In this document: one piece after another, positions 22,698-32,883 of the stretch
Numbering within the stretch: position 1 is the first letter of the stretch
Layout: the number at the start of each line of letters is the position of its first letter
Assembly (NCBI GenBank): GCA_032622095.1
Contig: CP136064.1
Location: 219,554,205-219,618,204, forward strand
DNA: 64,000 nucleotides
From: Siphonodentalium dalli
Lineage: Eukaryota; Mollusca; Scaphopoda; Gadilida; Siphonodentaliidae
Direction of reading: 5' to 3'
Position numbers and translations under genes: made by a program
Notes under the pieces: generated by a model
The model's input: the letters and a program-made list of their open reading frames with translations, nothing else
What the model was told of the DNA's origin: nothing
Database searches by the model: none

Positions 22698-22990
22698 ACA
22701 CATGGTGAATATGACGTTGGTGGTGATGGCGATGGCGATGAGTGTGATGATAATGCTGCTGATGATGTGTGTGTTATCAACGATGGCGATGTTGTTAATG
22801 GTAGTGATGATGACGATGAGGATTATTATTATGATTTACGATGATAGTGATGGTGTGACAATGCTGACAACGATGGTGGTGTCGATTCCGATGCCTATGA
22901 TGCTGTTAATGACGATATAAATTATGATGACGATGATGGCGGTGATGACGATGATGATGGTGATGATGATGATGATGATAATGAAGCGGG
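22698..22990. repeat. Degenerate (GAT)n/(GATGAC)n microsatellite
   Basis: Imperfect ATG/GAT triplets, pure only near 22950-22980. The Met/Val-rich frame across it is a repeat by-product. Confidence 0.9.
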
Positions 22991-23690
22991 CAGCGTATTC
23001 ACATAATCATTTCAAATGATATTCAATAGATGGCACTCTTTGCTCGCGCTGTCGTAGATATCGCCGTGCCAATTCGATTCATTGTTTATTATTTGAAATA
23101 CACCTCGTGGTCATATTGGTGATATATCTGCGTTATATATGACGCGAGTATGACTGCTATAAGGAACACAACAACGCGGTATTGATAAAAATAGATTGTT
23201 GAACAATTTTAGACGAAATTATAGAAATCAATTTGTCCAAGATTGCCATTCAATTATGAGTAAGTCCGGAAAAGGAAAAGCATATAGGACCCCAAAGTCA
23301 ATATTTCGGAAGGAATCATTTTGTTATCACATATATCGAACAAAGATATAATAACTCTAATCCGATTTAGGACGGCGAACCATTATTGGCCAAAAGAGAC
23401 CAAACGATGGAACAAAACTTCTCTGCATACATATAGTTGCTGGCTGGAATCAGTTAACACTCTGTGGTTGGGAATATTTCCATCTTACAAAGCGAGAAAA
23501 ATGCCGTGTTCAACAACAATGAAAGTGTCAAGCTCAACTTCGGAAGGAGTTAATTTTTTGCTGAGCAATGAATAGAATGATAAAGAAAGGAAAGTAAAAA
23601 CGTTAGTGCAAATGTCTTGTATTGTATAGATGAAATTATTTTCATTTCAATCATTTCACCAATAAATGTTGGCTGCAATGTGTGCCGATG
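22991..23690. other. No gene recognised
   Basis: The frame at 23321-23575 has no family features. Confidence 0.5.
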
Positions 23691-25130
23691 GATTCAAATT
23701 TGACATCCAAGATGGTTGCTGGCAGCCATGTTTTATAGCGAATTTCGGAAATAATCGACGGTTCCAAACTAGAGGTCACCCTTAAGATCCGTATGAAGTT
23801 TGTTGACGATTGGATGAGGGTGCAGCCTGTGGGGTGTGCCGAAGGATTTAGTCATGCAAAGAGTAAAATCCAAGATGGCCGCTGGCAGCCATGTTTTTTG
23901 TTATCGAATTTCGGGAAAAAAACGATGGCCCCATCAAGAAGTCACCGTGAAGTTACCCACATAAAGTTTGGTGATAATCGGATGAGGGATGTGGTCTGTA
24001 AGGTGTGCAAAGAGTAAAATCCAAAATGGCTGCAGGTGGCCATATTTTTAATAGAAAATTGTTCAAATTCGATGGCTCTCATCTAGAGGTGATCCTAAAC
24101 ATGCCTGAATATTTTCAAAACAATTCTCCAAATAAATGCGTACTGCAGGCTGTGCCGATGGATTCAAATTTTAAATACAGGATGGCTGATGGCGATCATG
24201 TTTTTTAACGAATTATAGAAAATAGCGATGGCTCCCATATAGATGTCACCCCGAAGATCCTTATCAAGTATTGAGATGATCGGATGAGAGATGTGACATG
24301 TAGGATGTGCCACAGGATTTAGTTATACAAAGAGTAAAATCCAAGATGGCTGTGGCGGCCATGTTTTTCATCGAATATCTTTCTATTCGACAGCCCTCAT
24401 CTAGAGGTGATCCTAATCGTCCATGTAAATTTACATAACATTATTTCGCTATATACGGGCGGCAGGGTGTGACGATGGTTTTGATATCCAAGATGCTGCT
24501 CGCAGCCATGTTTATGTTTTTAACGAATATAAGGAATAATCGATGGCTGAGGTCACCCCCGATGATTCTTATGAAGTTTGGTGAAGATCGGATGAGGGAT
24601 GTGGTCTGTAGGGTGTGTCGAAGGATTTAGCCATGCAAAGAATAAAATCCAAGATGGCCGCTGGCGGCCATGTTTTTTATCGAATTTTGGAAATAATCGA
24701 TGGCTCCCATCGAGAGGTCCCCCAAAGATCCGGATGGAGTTTGGTGATAATCGGGTGAGGCATACGACCTGTAAGGTGTGCCGAGGGATTTAGTCATGCA
24801 AAGAGTCATGCAAAGAGTTCAAGATGACTGCTGGTGGCCATGTATTCCATCGAAAATCGCTAAAATTCGATAGCTCCCATCGAGATGTGATCCTAAACAT
24901 GCCTGTACATTTTCAAAACATTTCTCCATTAAATGCGGGCTGCGGGGTGTGCCGATGGATTCAAATTTGAAATCCAAAATGGCTGCTAGCGGCCATGCTT
25001 TTTAACGAGTTGTTTTTGGGGGGGGGGGGTCGATTGATCCTATCTAGAGGTCATCCCGAAGATCCATATAAAGATTGGCGATGATCGAATAAGGGATGTA
25101 TGTAGGGTGAGCCAAAGGAAATTGTTGACG
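23691..25130 (+). repeat. ~160-bp tandem array (9 degenerate units) with 'aagatggc' cores
   Basis: Units anchored by 'aagatggccgctggcggcca' or variants start near 23709, 23873, 24023, 24177, 24344, 24490, 24651, 24820 and 24975 (146-169 bp apart). Other shared parts: 'tcgatggctcccat', 'gaggtcacc', 'gaagatcc', 'gatcggatgagggatgtg', 'ggtgtgcc'. The frames in it are the same repeat read through. A G-run of about 13 lies near 25018. Confidence 0.88.
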
Positions 25131-26139
25131 GATTCACGAACGTCTCGACGAGCACATTGTCATCGCTCTCAGTATCACCGTGCTGCCCCGGGTTCAACGC
25201 ATTAATATCACTATATATAAACGCAATTAGTATTAAATTTAACTCGAAAAGTGTTACATTGAACTCGGCTGCATATCGGGATGAAATCCCACTTACACGA
25301 TAAGTGTTAAATTAACCTGACATATAGTGTTAGATAAATTCAACACGATATCGGGATAAATCTAAACCTATATCGGGATAAATCTAAACCGATTTCGTGT
25401 TATATTGTATCGAATTTCGTGTTGGGTTAATTTAACGCGGTCAAATCGGGTTCAAATTCACGGTACTCGAGTTGAAAAGATGAATATAACACTGAATAAT
25501 GTGAAACGTTACCCAGTAACATAGTTGAATGTAACACTGAATGTTACCTCTTTATATAGATAAATACTACACAGAATAGTGTAAAATGTTACCCAACATA
25601 ATTTAATGTATATAACCCTGAATACTGTTAAACGTTACCCACTAACAACGAAATTAAGTTTTATCGTAGGAAACAACGAAAGATAGATGCTGTAATGATT
25701 CCAATATAACGTCATTTCATTATAGTTTTCTTACTGAAAAAGAAGAAAACATACCGCTAAACGCACTTTCCAAGACACCACGTAGATAAAATATGTCTTT
25801 CGTCCGTTATTTAAACAATGTGCGAATTCTTGCCATGTTCAAAGTTGAAATATACCGGATGTGTAAGTCAATTCTGATTGGCAAAATAGTTAACACTCTG
25901 AAAGTGTTAGTTCATTGGCAATACGTTTTTGCAATTATTATGCGCACTAGGTAGAATTGTTAACATGTATGGAGTGTTATCTGACTATTTTGTCGTGTTA
26001 TATCGACTCTTTTATCATGTTATAACAACTCGATAAAGCCTAACACGATAAGTATCTAGTTAAATGTATCTAGTTAAATGTAAAGCGATCAGTTTTTTTA
26101 GAGTGTCCCATGCAAATTGCCAAACCAATGCTTCAAACG
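25131..26139. repeat. Diffuse 'aacac/gtgtt' repeats
   Basis: 25460-25650 holds three ~90-bp degenerate copies of 'aacactgaatantgtnaaa' plus 'cgttaccca'. The surrounding sequence has many 'gtgttaa' and 'ttaacac' words. No gene. Confidence 0.55.
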
Positions 26140-26154
26140 AATAATGCATTAGTG

Positions 26155-26607
26155 TCTTAAAGGAAGCAATTTTCATGCAAACTGTACATGAACAGAGAAT
26201 ATGGATTTGAATTGTGGCACGGAACGGATCCACCTTTCTCATGGAAATACAGCGCACTTCCTTTGAAATTGCATGTTATAACCATTCGAATAATGTCACT
26301 TATGTATATATAGAGGAATCGAACGAGTTATGTTGGGATATAAGAATAATAATGCATTCGCGTCTTAAAGGAAGCAATTTTCATGCAAACTGTACATGAA
26401 CAGAGAATATGGATTTGAATTGCGTCAAGGGACGGATCCACCTTTCTCATAGAAACACAGCGCACTTCCTTTGAAATTGCATGTTATAACCATTCCAATA
26501 ATGTCACTTATATAATATATATTTGATTCACAACGAGTCGTGGACGAGTTGTCAATCAAATTTATGAAACGAGTTTAATAAAATCTTATATCCCAACATA
26601 ACAAGTT
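26155..26607. repeat. Direct repeat (~145 bp x 2) with an inverted pair around the second copy
   Basis: 26160-26303 and 26370-26512 match closely ('caattttcatgcaaactgta', 'cgcacttcctttgaaattgc'). 'gttatgttgggatataag' at 26326 is inverted at 26585-26605. A TIR element nested on or generating a tandem duplication is likely. Confidence 0.7.
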
Positions 26608-27045
26608 GAATATCTTGAATATCACATGAAAAAAACTAGAGCTTTAGGCATTTTTAACAAATAAAAATCTTTAAAAGAAGCTGAAACATGCATGTAAAAT
26701 GCATACATGCACGCCGTTGGCTGAGACACGTCACAACCGTGTACGGCAGCATTGCGCGCTCTGCCTGGCTAAGAAACATATACTCCCCCAATTTGCCTCT
26801 TTGTTTGTGTGCATATTTTCGTTAGTGCAACGAAGTTGGACAATAATTGAACTTTAATAAATAAAGAAATCATTTTGCAATGTCTGGTATTGGTGTCAAA
26901 CACAGATTTTCTAAATTAATCCACGCGGCAATTTGCTTGGCGCGATGCCAAGTATCCCGGGAAACACTCAGCGATTACCCACTAGTGAGAGATAAGAAAA
27001 TATCTAATGGATTTTTCAATGATATAGGGGTTTCATGTATATATA
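26608..27045. other. No gene recognised
   Basis: The short frame from 26880 runs into the microsatellite and has no domain. Confidence 0.5.
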
Positions 27046-27170
27046 TATATGCGCGCGCGTGTGTGTGTGTGTGAGGGTGAGGGTGAGGGTGCGTTCGTGC
27101 GTGTGTGGTTTGTGTGTGGGCGTGCGTGTGTGTGTGTGTGTGGGTGTGCGTGTGGATGTGCGTGTGTTGA
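27046..27170. repeat. (TG)n/(GAGGGT)n microsatellite
   Basis: TA then GC then TG dinucleotides with an inner 'gagggtgagggtgagggt' block and 'tgcgtg' interruptions. Confidence 0.93.
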
Positions 27171-27695
27171 TCGAAATTAAAGAGACATACTATGTAATTT
27201 ACTCCAGAGTTATTTATCATGTTTTGTTGATTCTGTCGCTTTTATCGCGCGACGGAAACCGCGAGATATCTCATGTTTTTGTCGTGCAAAAGAAGCGACA
27301 CAATACGCCATATATATATTCCTGAGTTATGTCACATGTGTCGTTTTTGCCTGGCGCGACATTTTATGTTTTGTCGCGCCAAGTAAAATTCCCATTGGGT
27401 CGAATAATGTACATTATTATGATATATATGCTCCGCCTGTGAAATTCTGAGAGTGCAAATAATAGTGGCTGATACGTGTATATAGAGCAAAGAAACAAAA
27501 TAAAAGTAAGAACGAAATACGAGAGAAAACTTAGATAAATAAATTAAAATAATATAACGATTTTCAGAGAACCGTTCCTGTGTCCACCGACAACTAGGTT
27601 AGCAGTTTCAAATATATATAGCGATCTATATGACCAATGATAAAATCACACATGCCATTATAGAATAATTGAGTTATCCTTCCTGATATATACGA
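27171..27695. other. No gene recognised
   Basis: Contains repeated 'gtcgcg' and 'cgcgacattttatg' words at 27235-27385 and nothing else of note. Confidence 0.5.
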
Positions 27696-27698
27696 TTA

Positions 27699-29107
27699 GG
27701 CCCGTTCCAAACGACGGATTTTTGTCGACTCGAATCTAATACCAGACCCACAATTGTATTAAATGCGTCTAAAATGCGACGTTTGAAACAATCAGATCCG
27801 TGTCAGACGCACCACAGACGAATCTCCGTCCAATTCAGACGAATCTTCGTCGGTGATGCGTCTGAAATCCGTCTTGGTTTCAAACGACGGATTTTTGTCG
27901 ACTCGAATCTAATACATGTGACGAGAAGAGCCGAAAGTTGCCGAAAAACGAATGCAAATGATATGATAATGATATGATAATGGTATAATAATGAGGGAGT
28001 TCCCCTTATCTGCGGAAATACCCACATGACGTCATTTGTCGCACGCTCTCTTTGTTATAAAGAAAGATATATCTCTAAGAATTGCTTAGGTAACATTGTG
28101 AAAATTGTAATTATTATGGTAGTTTGATTTCTCAACGAACATGGCATGTCACTGACGCACATCTTATAATGGATATAGTATCAATGATTTATAATAATTC
28201 ATATATACCGGTATAAGGGATATGGGTTGTAGCAACTGACTTATAATAATTCATATAGACCGATATTCCTAATTGTAAGGGATAGGGGTGGTATAGTCTC
28301 TGATGTATAATAATTAATATATACCGGTATTATTTATTATAAGGGGTAGGGGTGGTACCACTGATTTATAATAATTCATATATACTGACATTACTTGTTA
28401 TGAGGGGTAATTGGGTGGTAACCTCTTATTTATAATAATTCATATATTCCGGTATTACTTATTATAAGGGGCAGAGTGGTAGCCTATGATTTATAATAAT
28501 TTATATATACCGGTATTACTTAGTATGAGGGGTAGGGATAGTAGCCTATTATTTATAATAATTCATATATACTGGTATTCCTTATTATAAAGGATATAGG
28601 GTGGTAGCCTATGATTTATAATAATTAATATATTTCGGTATTCCTTGTTATAAGGGGTAGGGGGTGGTAGTCTCTGATTTATAATAATTATTGTATACCG
28701 GTATTTACATGCATGGTATACACATAGATGGTAATTGGTTGCACGATATATAACATTTATTTGTAGCGCCTATTATAGTATATTATCTGTATGTACTATA
28801 TACATCCTCATATACATGATCACATATATTCGCGCTGCGGTCGCGCATATATAAATATATACATAATTTATACCGTATTTTAGTAAATATATGTATAACA
28901 TATACCGGTATATATAGGCCTCTATATCTACGCGTGACCATTTTTTGACGGTAACCGGGAATCCACCTTCAAATAAATCGACCGATGTATTAGATTCGAC
29001 GCGACAAAGATGCGTCCGTCTGTAACAAAATCGACCGCAGACGCATCACCGACGGATTTAATACAATTAGATTCGAGTCGACAAAAATCCGTCGTTTGGA
29101 ACGGGCC
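27699..29107. mobile_element. Harbinger-like non-autonomous DNA transposon (42-bp perfect TIR, TTA target duplication)
   Basis: Left end 'ggcccgttccaaacgacgga...' is inverted without mismatch for 42 bp at 29066-29107. TTA flanks both ends (27696-27698, 29108-29110). A 3-bp TWA duplication with GG-starting TIRs is the PIF/Harbinger signature. Subterminal repeats: a second inner copy of the TIR motif at 27879-27917 and a partial inverse at 28987-29020, plus several 'gacgcatc'/'agacgaatc' words. The 1.4-kb interior carries a minisatellite and no transposase. Confidence 0.87.
28180..28705 (+). repeat. ~60-bp minisatellite inside the Harbinger-like element
   Basis: About nine units of 'gatttataataattcatata' + 'taccggtatt' + 'acttattataaggggtaggg' + 'tggtagcct'. 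Unit length varies 55-65 bp. Confidence 0.9.
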
Positions 29108-29110
29108 TTA

Positions 29111-29299
29111 CTGGTTTACCACCCATATATCGGGATACGATCGATTAACTGCATTAAACATCAATGTAAATGAACATCATTGTCAAGCTTGCAGGCAATC
29201 TGCCAAAAATGCCAGTACGAAAATACTTCAAAATGTCTAATAATCTATTATATGTTTTGGAACTTCTGTATGTATATGTGTGTATATGTGTTATAGACA
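29111..29299. repeat. Segment shared with 58145-58225
   Basis: 'catcattgtcaagcttgcag' and 'aaatacttcaaaatgtctaa' occur in both places in the same order over ~80 bp. The short frame through it (KLAGNLPKMP) is common to both but has no ATG/stop logic or splice borders. Confidence 0.6.
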
Positions 29300-29612
29300 C
29301 GAAAACTGCTCGACCGATCCCACTCAAAGTTTGGTATGTAGGCCTACTTTGATCCCGGGAACAACATAGGCGGGTCCAATTTCGTGGCGACCGTGTCCTT
29401 GACCTTGCTCATATACGCATGTTTGTGGACCTCGACCGATCCGATTTGATATGGCCTACTTTGATCCCGGGAACAATATGGGCAGGTCCAATTTCACGTG
29501 CGACCGTGTCCTTGACCTTGACCTCGCTCATATAGGCATGCCTCTTGACCGATCGAACAATAGTTTGTCCAGAATAAATAGCCCGACGGACGGCCGAAGT
29601 CGGGCACATCGG
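29300..29612. repeat. Dispersed repeat with 'gaccttgacct' and 'ccgaagtcgggcacatc' end
   Basis: Two ~125-bp units ('ctactttgatcccgggaaca') with 'gtgtccttgacctt', ending 'gacggccgaagtcgggcaca'. Same superfamily as 347-935, 47380 and 55290-56155. Confidence 0.7.
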
Positions 29613-29629
29613 CTAGTTACAAATGGGTG

Positions 29630-29742
29630 CAGGACGTTTCGGCACCTGGTTTTCTGGACGTTTCGGCACCTGGGTTTTCGGCACTTGGTTGTTTCGGCCC
29701 AGTTGCTTGCACGTTTCGGCACTTCACCGAAGACGTTTCGGC
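29630..29742 (+). repeat. 'gacgtttcggcacctgg' minisatellite, left arm
   Basis: Six degenerate copies of 'acgtttcggcac(c/t)(t)gg'. The inverse array is at 32194-32280. Confidence 0.85.
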
Positions 29743-29989
29743 ACTTGTTTCTTTTTGTTTTCTTTTCATATATGATATTGTCTTTGCTGTTGGTAGCATC
29801 GAACGTGCAGCAGCGGAATTTCCCAATATGAATACAGACAGGCCAAGAGACAACAAACATCAATCAACTTTACTTGTTCGTCATGCCCCAACCTGGTATA
29901 TATATTGGTTTCAACTTGTTCTACCGTGGGTAGGGTTACCCAACCATTTTGGGCGTTCGGCCGCTGCACTATTTATGTGGTGCAATTTT

Positions 29990-30490
29990 TTAGAAATATC
30001 GTTATTGATGTCCCTCTTATGTATCGGATGGTCTGTTTTGAGAGCTATCATGTTATGACGTAGGAGCTATCGACCAATTTGATTCTCACATCGACATGAC
30101 ATCAACAGCCTCCTTGATATAAGTGTCTGGACTTCAAACTCCTCACTCGGTGCAGTGTATTTGAGTATATCAGGTATTGATGGACCTCTTATATATCGGG
30201 AACCGACAGGGCTATCTGTTCAGAGAACTATCATAATATGACGTAGCGAATCGACAAACGGAATTTTCAAATCGACACCACACCACCAGACTCTTGATAG
30301 AAATGCCTGGACTTCAAGCTTCTCCCCCTCGTGCAGTATGTGAGTATCTTAGCAATAACAGTATTGATGACCCTCTTATATATCGCGAACAGACAATGTT
30401 GTCTGTTCAGAGAGCTATCATAATTTGAATTGACCAACATAATTTTCACATCGACGCCGCAGCATCATACCCTTGGTAGAACGGCCACAT
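29990..30490 (+). repeat. ~180-bp tandem repeat, 3 units
   Basis: Units begin near 30001, 30174 and 30361 at 'tattgatg.ccctcttata'; each continues 'gagagctatcataatatgac' and 'cacatcgac'. No frame. Confidence 0.82.
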
Positions 30491-30635
30491 GTCGATATAT
30501 ATGAGTAATCATTGTGCATCTTGAAATACGCTACGTTAACCCATGCTATACTGAATGGATTCTCCCATTCCCCATTCAGTCATAAAATCATACATTGGAA
30601 CGATATATTATTCATCTGGATGGATGTTCAAGTCT

Positions 30636-31390
30636 TCATCGAAACTGCAAAGGGAAAGTCAGAACAAATCCAGTCCGTTCAATTCTACATCTATTCTTAA
30701 TTTCCAAAATAAGTGATTTTAAAGACATGACATCCGGGGTGAACTTTGTTTTATAAATATAGTACTTCAATAGTGTGATCAGTGTGGTAGTTATTTTGTT
30801 TTTGTTGCCTGCTGTGGGTGGTATGAGAACACTTTCCTTTGATGTGGAAATATATATACCGGATTTTGCGAACCAAGCTTCAACATCTTTTAAAAAAGAC
30901 TTTACCATGGGACAATAGTAGAAGATGTGAATAATAGTTTCGTCGTTTGCATGACATCTCTGGTATGATCCATCTGTTACTATGTGCATGTTTTTCAGTA
31001 GTTTATTCGTTCCGATGATCCTAGTTATTATACGGTATTGGAACCAGCGGAATTTAATATCTGGTAGTAGTTTGAAAGGGTTCGATAGTATTTGCTTCCA
31101 TGGGAGGTTCATGCTTAAATCGTTGTTCCATTTGCGAATGAATGACGATCAGGGGTTTATATTTTCCATGATGAATGTGTCATAGAAGTACCTTCCTCCC
31201 CGGTTTTGGCGAATCAGTAATGAAATATTGTTTGGAATTATCGGGCCATGAATTTTTCTTAAAGGCAAATTTAAATCACGAGAAAGAGCCATTACTTGTC
31301 TTCTAAGTCCTAGTAGTGTAACAAAGTTTGTCGATACACCAAAATTCGATCTCAGTGATTCAACAGAATGAAATTCGTCATCAGCTATGC
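30636..31390 (-). mobile_element. LINE ORF2 C-terminus (L1/Tx1-type), one stop short of open
   Basis: On the minus strand the frame runs from ~31390 to 30636, broken only by a TGA at 31149. It contains a post-RT thumb/connector region (ADDEFHSVESLRSNFGVSTN), then IKFRWFQYRIITRIIGTNKL and the terminal zinc-knuckle-like C-x6-H-x4-C pattern (CHANDETIIHIFYYC), which is the signature of the C-terminal domain of L1/Tx1-group LINEs. No endonuclease or RT catalytic part precedes it: the ORF1 start joins it directly at ~31385. Confidence 0.85.
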
Positions 31391-31825
31391 AAAGATCGCA
31401 GATCGTCGTTACTTTTTTCGAGATCAGCCACACGACTTTCTAGTTTTGTCATTTTGTCATTTAATTTGTTGGTTAACTGTTTATCCATGCATATCTGAGA
31501 ATTTCTCCTTCAATTTTTCCTCATATGTTGAATGTAATTTTTCAAAGTTCTCATTCGTTTCCTTCGCGAGCACTTCTATTTTCTTAATAACAGTATGTAT
31601 CTGATGCTGCACGGTTATGTGCTGGGTGATTGGTGTTGATGTCTCCGGATTTGAATATTCTACGAATTTGTCCATTGTCAATTGCTTTTTCGGTGAACGC
31701 TGTTGACTTAGATCTGACTCACTCATTGTAGTGTCCGGACAGTCATAATTACGTTTGGAGTTTTTATATTCCAGTTTTCTAGCAGCTTTAGATTTTTTTC
31801 TCTTATTATGCATATTTGGTGTCAT
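31386..31825 (-). mobile_element. LINE ORF1 N-terminus fused to ORF2 tail by internal deletion
   Basis: Minus-strand ATG at 31825 opens MTPNMHNKRKKSKAARKLEY, a basic N-terminus, then a Ser/Thr/Pro linker and a coiled coil (IKKIEVLAKETNENFEKL). A frameshift near 31484 moves the frame to MDKQLTNKLNDKMTKLESRV and ADLEKSNDDLRSLH, continuing the coiled coil, after which ORF2 C-terminal sequence starts. Length ~145 codons. An internal deletion of several kb (ORF1 end, endonuclease, RT) is inferred. Confidence 0.8.
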
Positions 31826-32190
31826 ATTTAGTCATATTCAAAAAGGTATTACCTTGTGAATTGTGTAAATCCAAGTTATATCCGAAAAATCCAATATGGC
31901 GGCCACGCACGCGGGATAATTTTTAATTAATCAGCTTTCAAATCCATGAAATCCGTGGAATTCTGGAGATTTCGCCGACAAACATGGTTTGTGACATGAC
32001 ACTAGGATTCCGTTAAACGAATCCGCGATTCATGACCGTATTACGCATGTGTCTATAGCTGGTTAATTTGAATTTTGCCGGAGCCGATTTGAAGTGCGCC
32101 CAATCGCTTTGGGCGTCTATCACATTTTATTGAAATAAAGAATAAAAAAAAATTTAGTCTTCACTCATAATTTCGTTGGTCTGAAAATTA
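31826..32190. other. Probable LINE 5' UTR and unassigned sequence
   Basis: Directly upstream of the ORF1 ATG; contains 'ccaatatggcggccacg', a YY1-like core as found in LINE promoters. Beyond ~31920 nothing recognised. Confidence 0.4.
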
Positions 32191-32193
32191 ACA

Positions 32194-32280
32194 GGTGCCG
32201 AAAAGTCCAAGGTGCCGAAACGTCCAGGTGCCGAGCGCCAACCCCAGGTGCCGAAACGTCCAGGTTCCGAAACGTCTATA
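32194..32280 (-). repeat. 'ccgaaacgtccaggtgccga' minisatellite, right arm (inverse of 29630-29742)
   Basis: Four copies of 'aggtgccgaaacgtcc' in the orientation opposite to the left array. Confidence 0.85.
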
Positions 32281-32781
32281 GCATTCTTACAAATACAATC
32301 AAACACAAATCGTCCCACAATTCTGAGTCATATATGGTTTGTCACCATCTTCAGATGCATTAAAACATGGCTATGACGTCACTCCTTTGTTCATCGAGTC
32401 CAGTTTATAGGATAATGGATGGTTTTTGTCGAGATCGTTCATTATTTTATAAACAACGATGCATTATTTCAATAACGAGCGCTCAAATATATCCAATTTA
32501 ATAAACGGTTATTTTACTGTGGACGAGTTCATTTCATATGACTTGCATGTATGATACCATAATGTATGCACGTATATAGCTATTTATAGACAACGGGTTT
32601 CAAGTATAATTTCGCTCTTGTTGATTGCTAGAACATATATACCAGAAGGGATAGACCTATATATAGGACCTCGTCACTCGGGTTGGGTGAGGGGGGGGGG
32701 GGGGTGTATAACTTCAAATTCCAGTCAAGTCGTTTCACGAATAGGCATTACATTTTCAACTGTTAACATTTCTAGAATCTA
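32281..32781. other. No gene recognised
   Basis: AT-rich; a run of about 14 G at ~32691 precedes the histone-like fragment. Confidence 0.5.
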
Positions 32782-32883
32782 GAATCTGCGGAGAAGAAGG
32801 CAAAGAAAGTCACCAAGGCAAATAAGAGCCCAAAGAAGGCAGCCAAGCCAAAGAAGGCCGCTAATATAGCAATTTACATGTAA
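32782..32883 (+). pseudogene. Histone H1 C-terminal-tail-like fragment
   Basis: Starting at 32782 the frame reads ESAEKKAKKVTKANKSPKK and AAKPKKAANIAIYM, then TAA. Lys/Ala/Pro alternation with SPKK and AKPKK motifs is typical of linker histone H1 tails, and codon use (aag, gcc) is strikingly unlike the AT-rich surroundings. There is no globular domain upstream, a stop lies two codons before, and the last residues are non-histone. Most likely a broken H1 (retro)copy; a short exon behind the 'taacatttctag' acceptor-like sequence is the alternative. Confidence 0.65.

Noticed and set aside
22702-22920. Met/Val-rich hydrophobic frame
   Set aside because: Translation of the GAT/ATG microsatellite; no start context or homology.
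26975-27220. Minus-strand His/Thr-rich frame
   Set aside because: It is the translated (CA)n microsatellite.
28180-28705. CRISPR-like array
   Set aside because: Units are degenerate throughout with no alternation of constant repeat and unique spacer; it is a minisatellite in a eukaryotic transposon. The same applies to 50130-50780.
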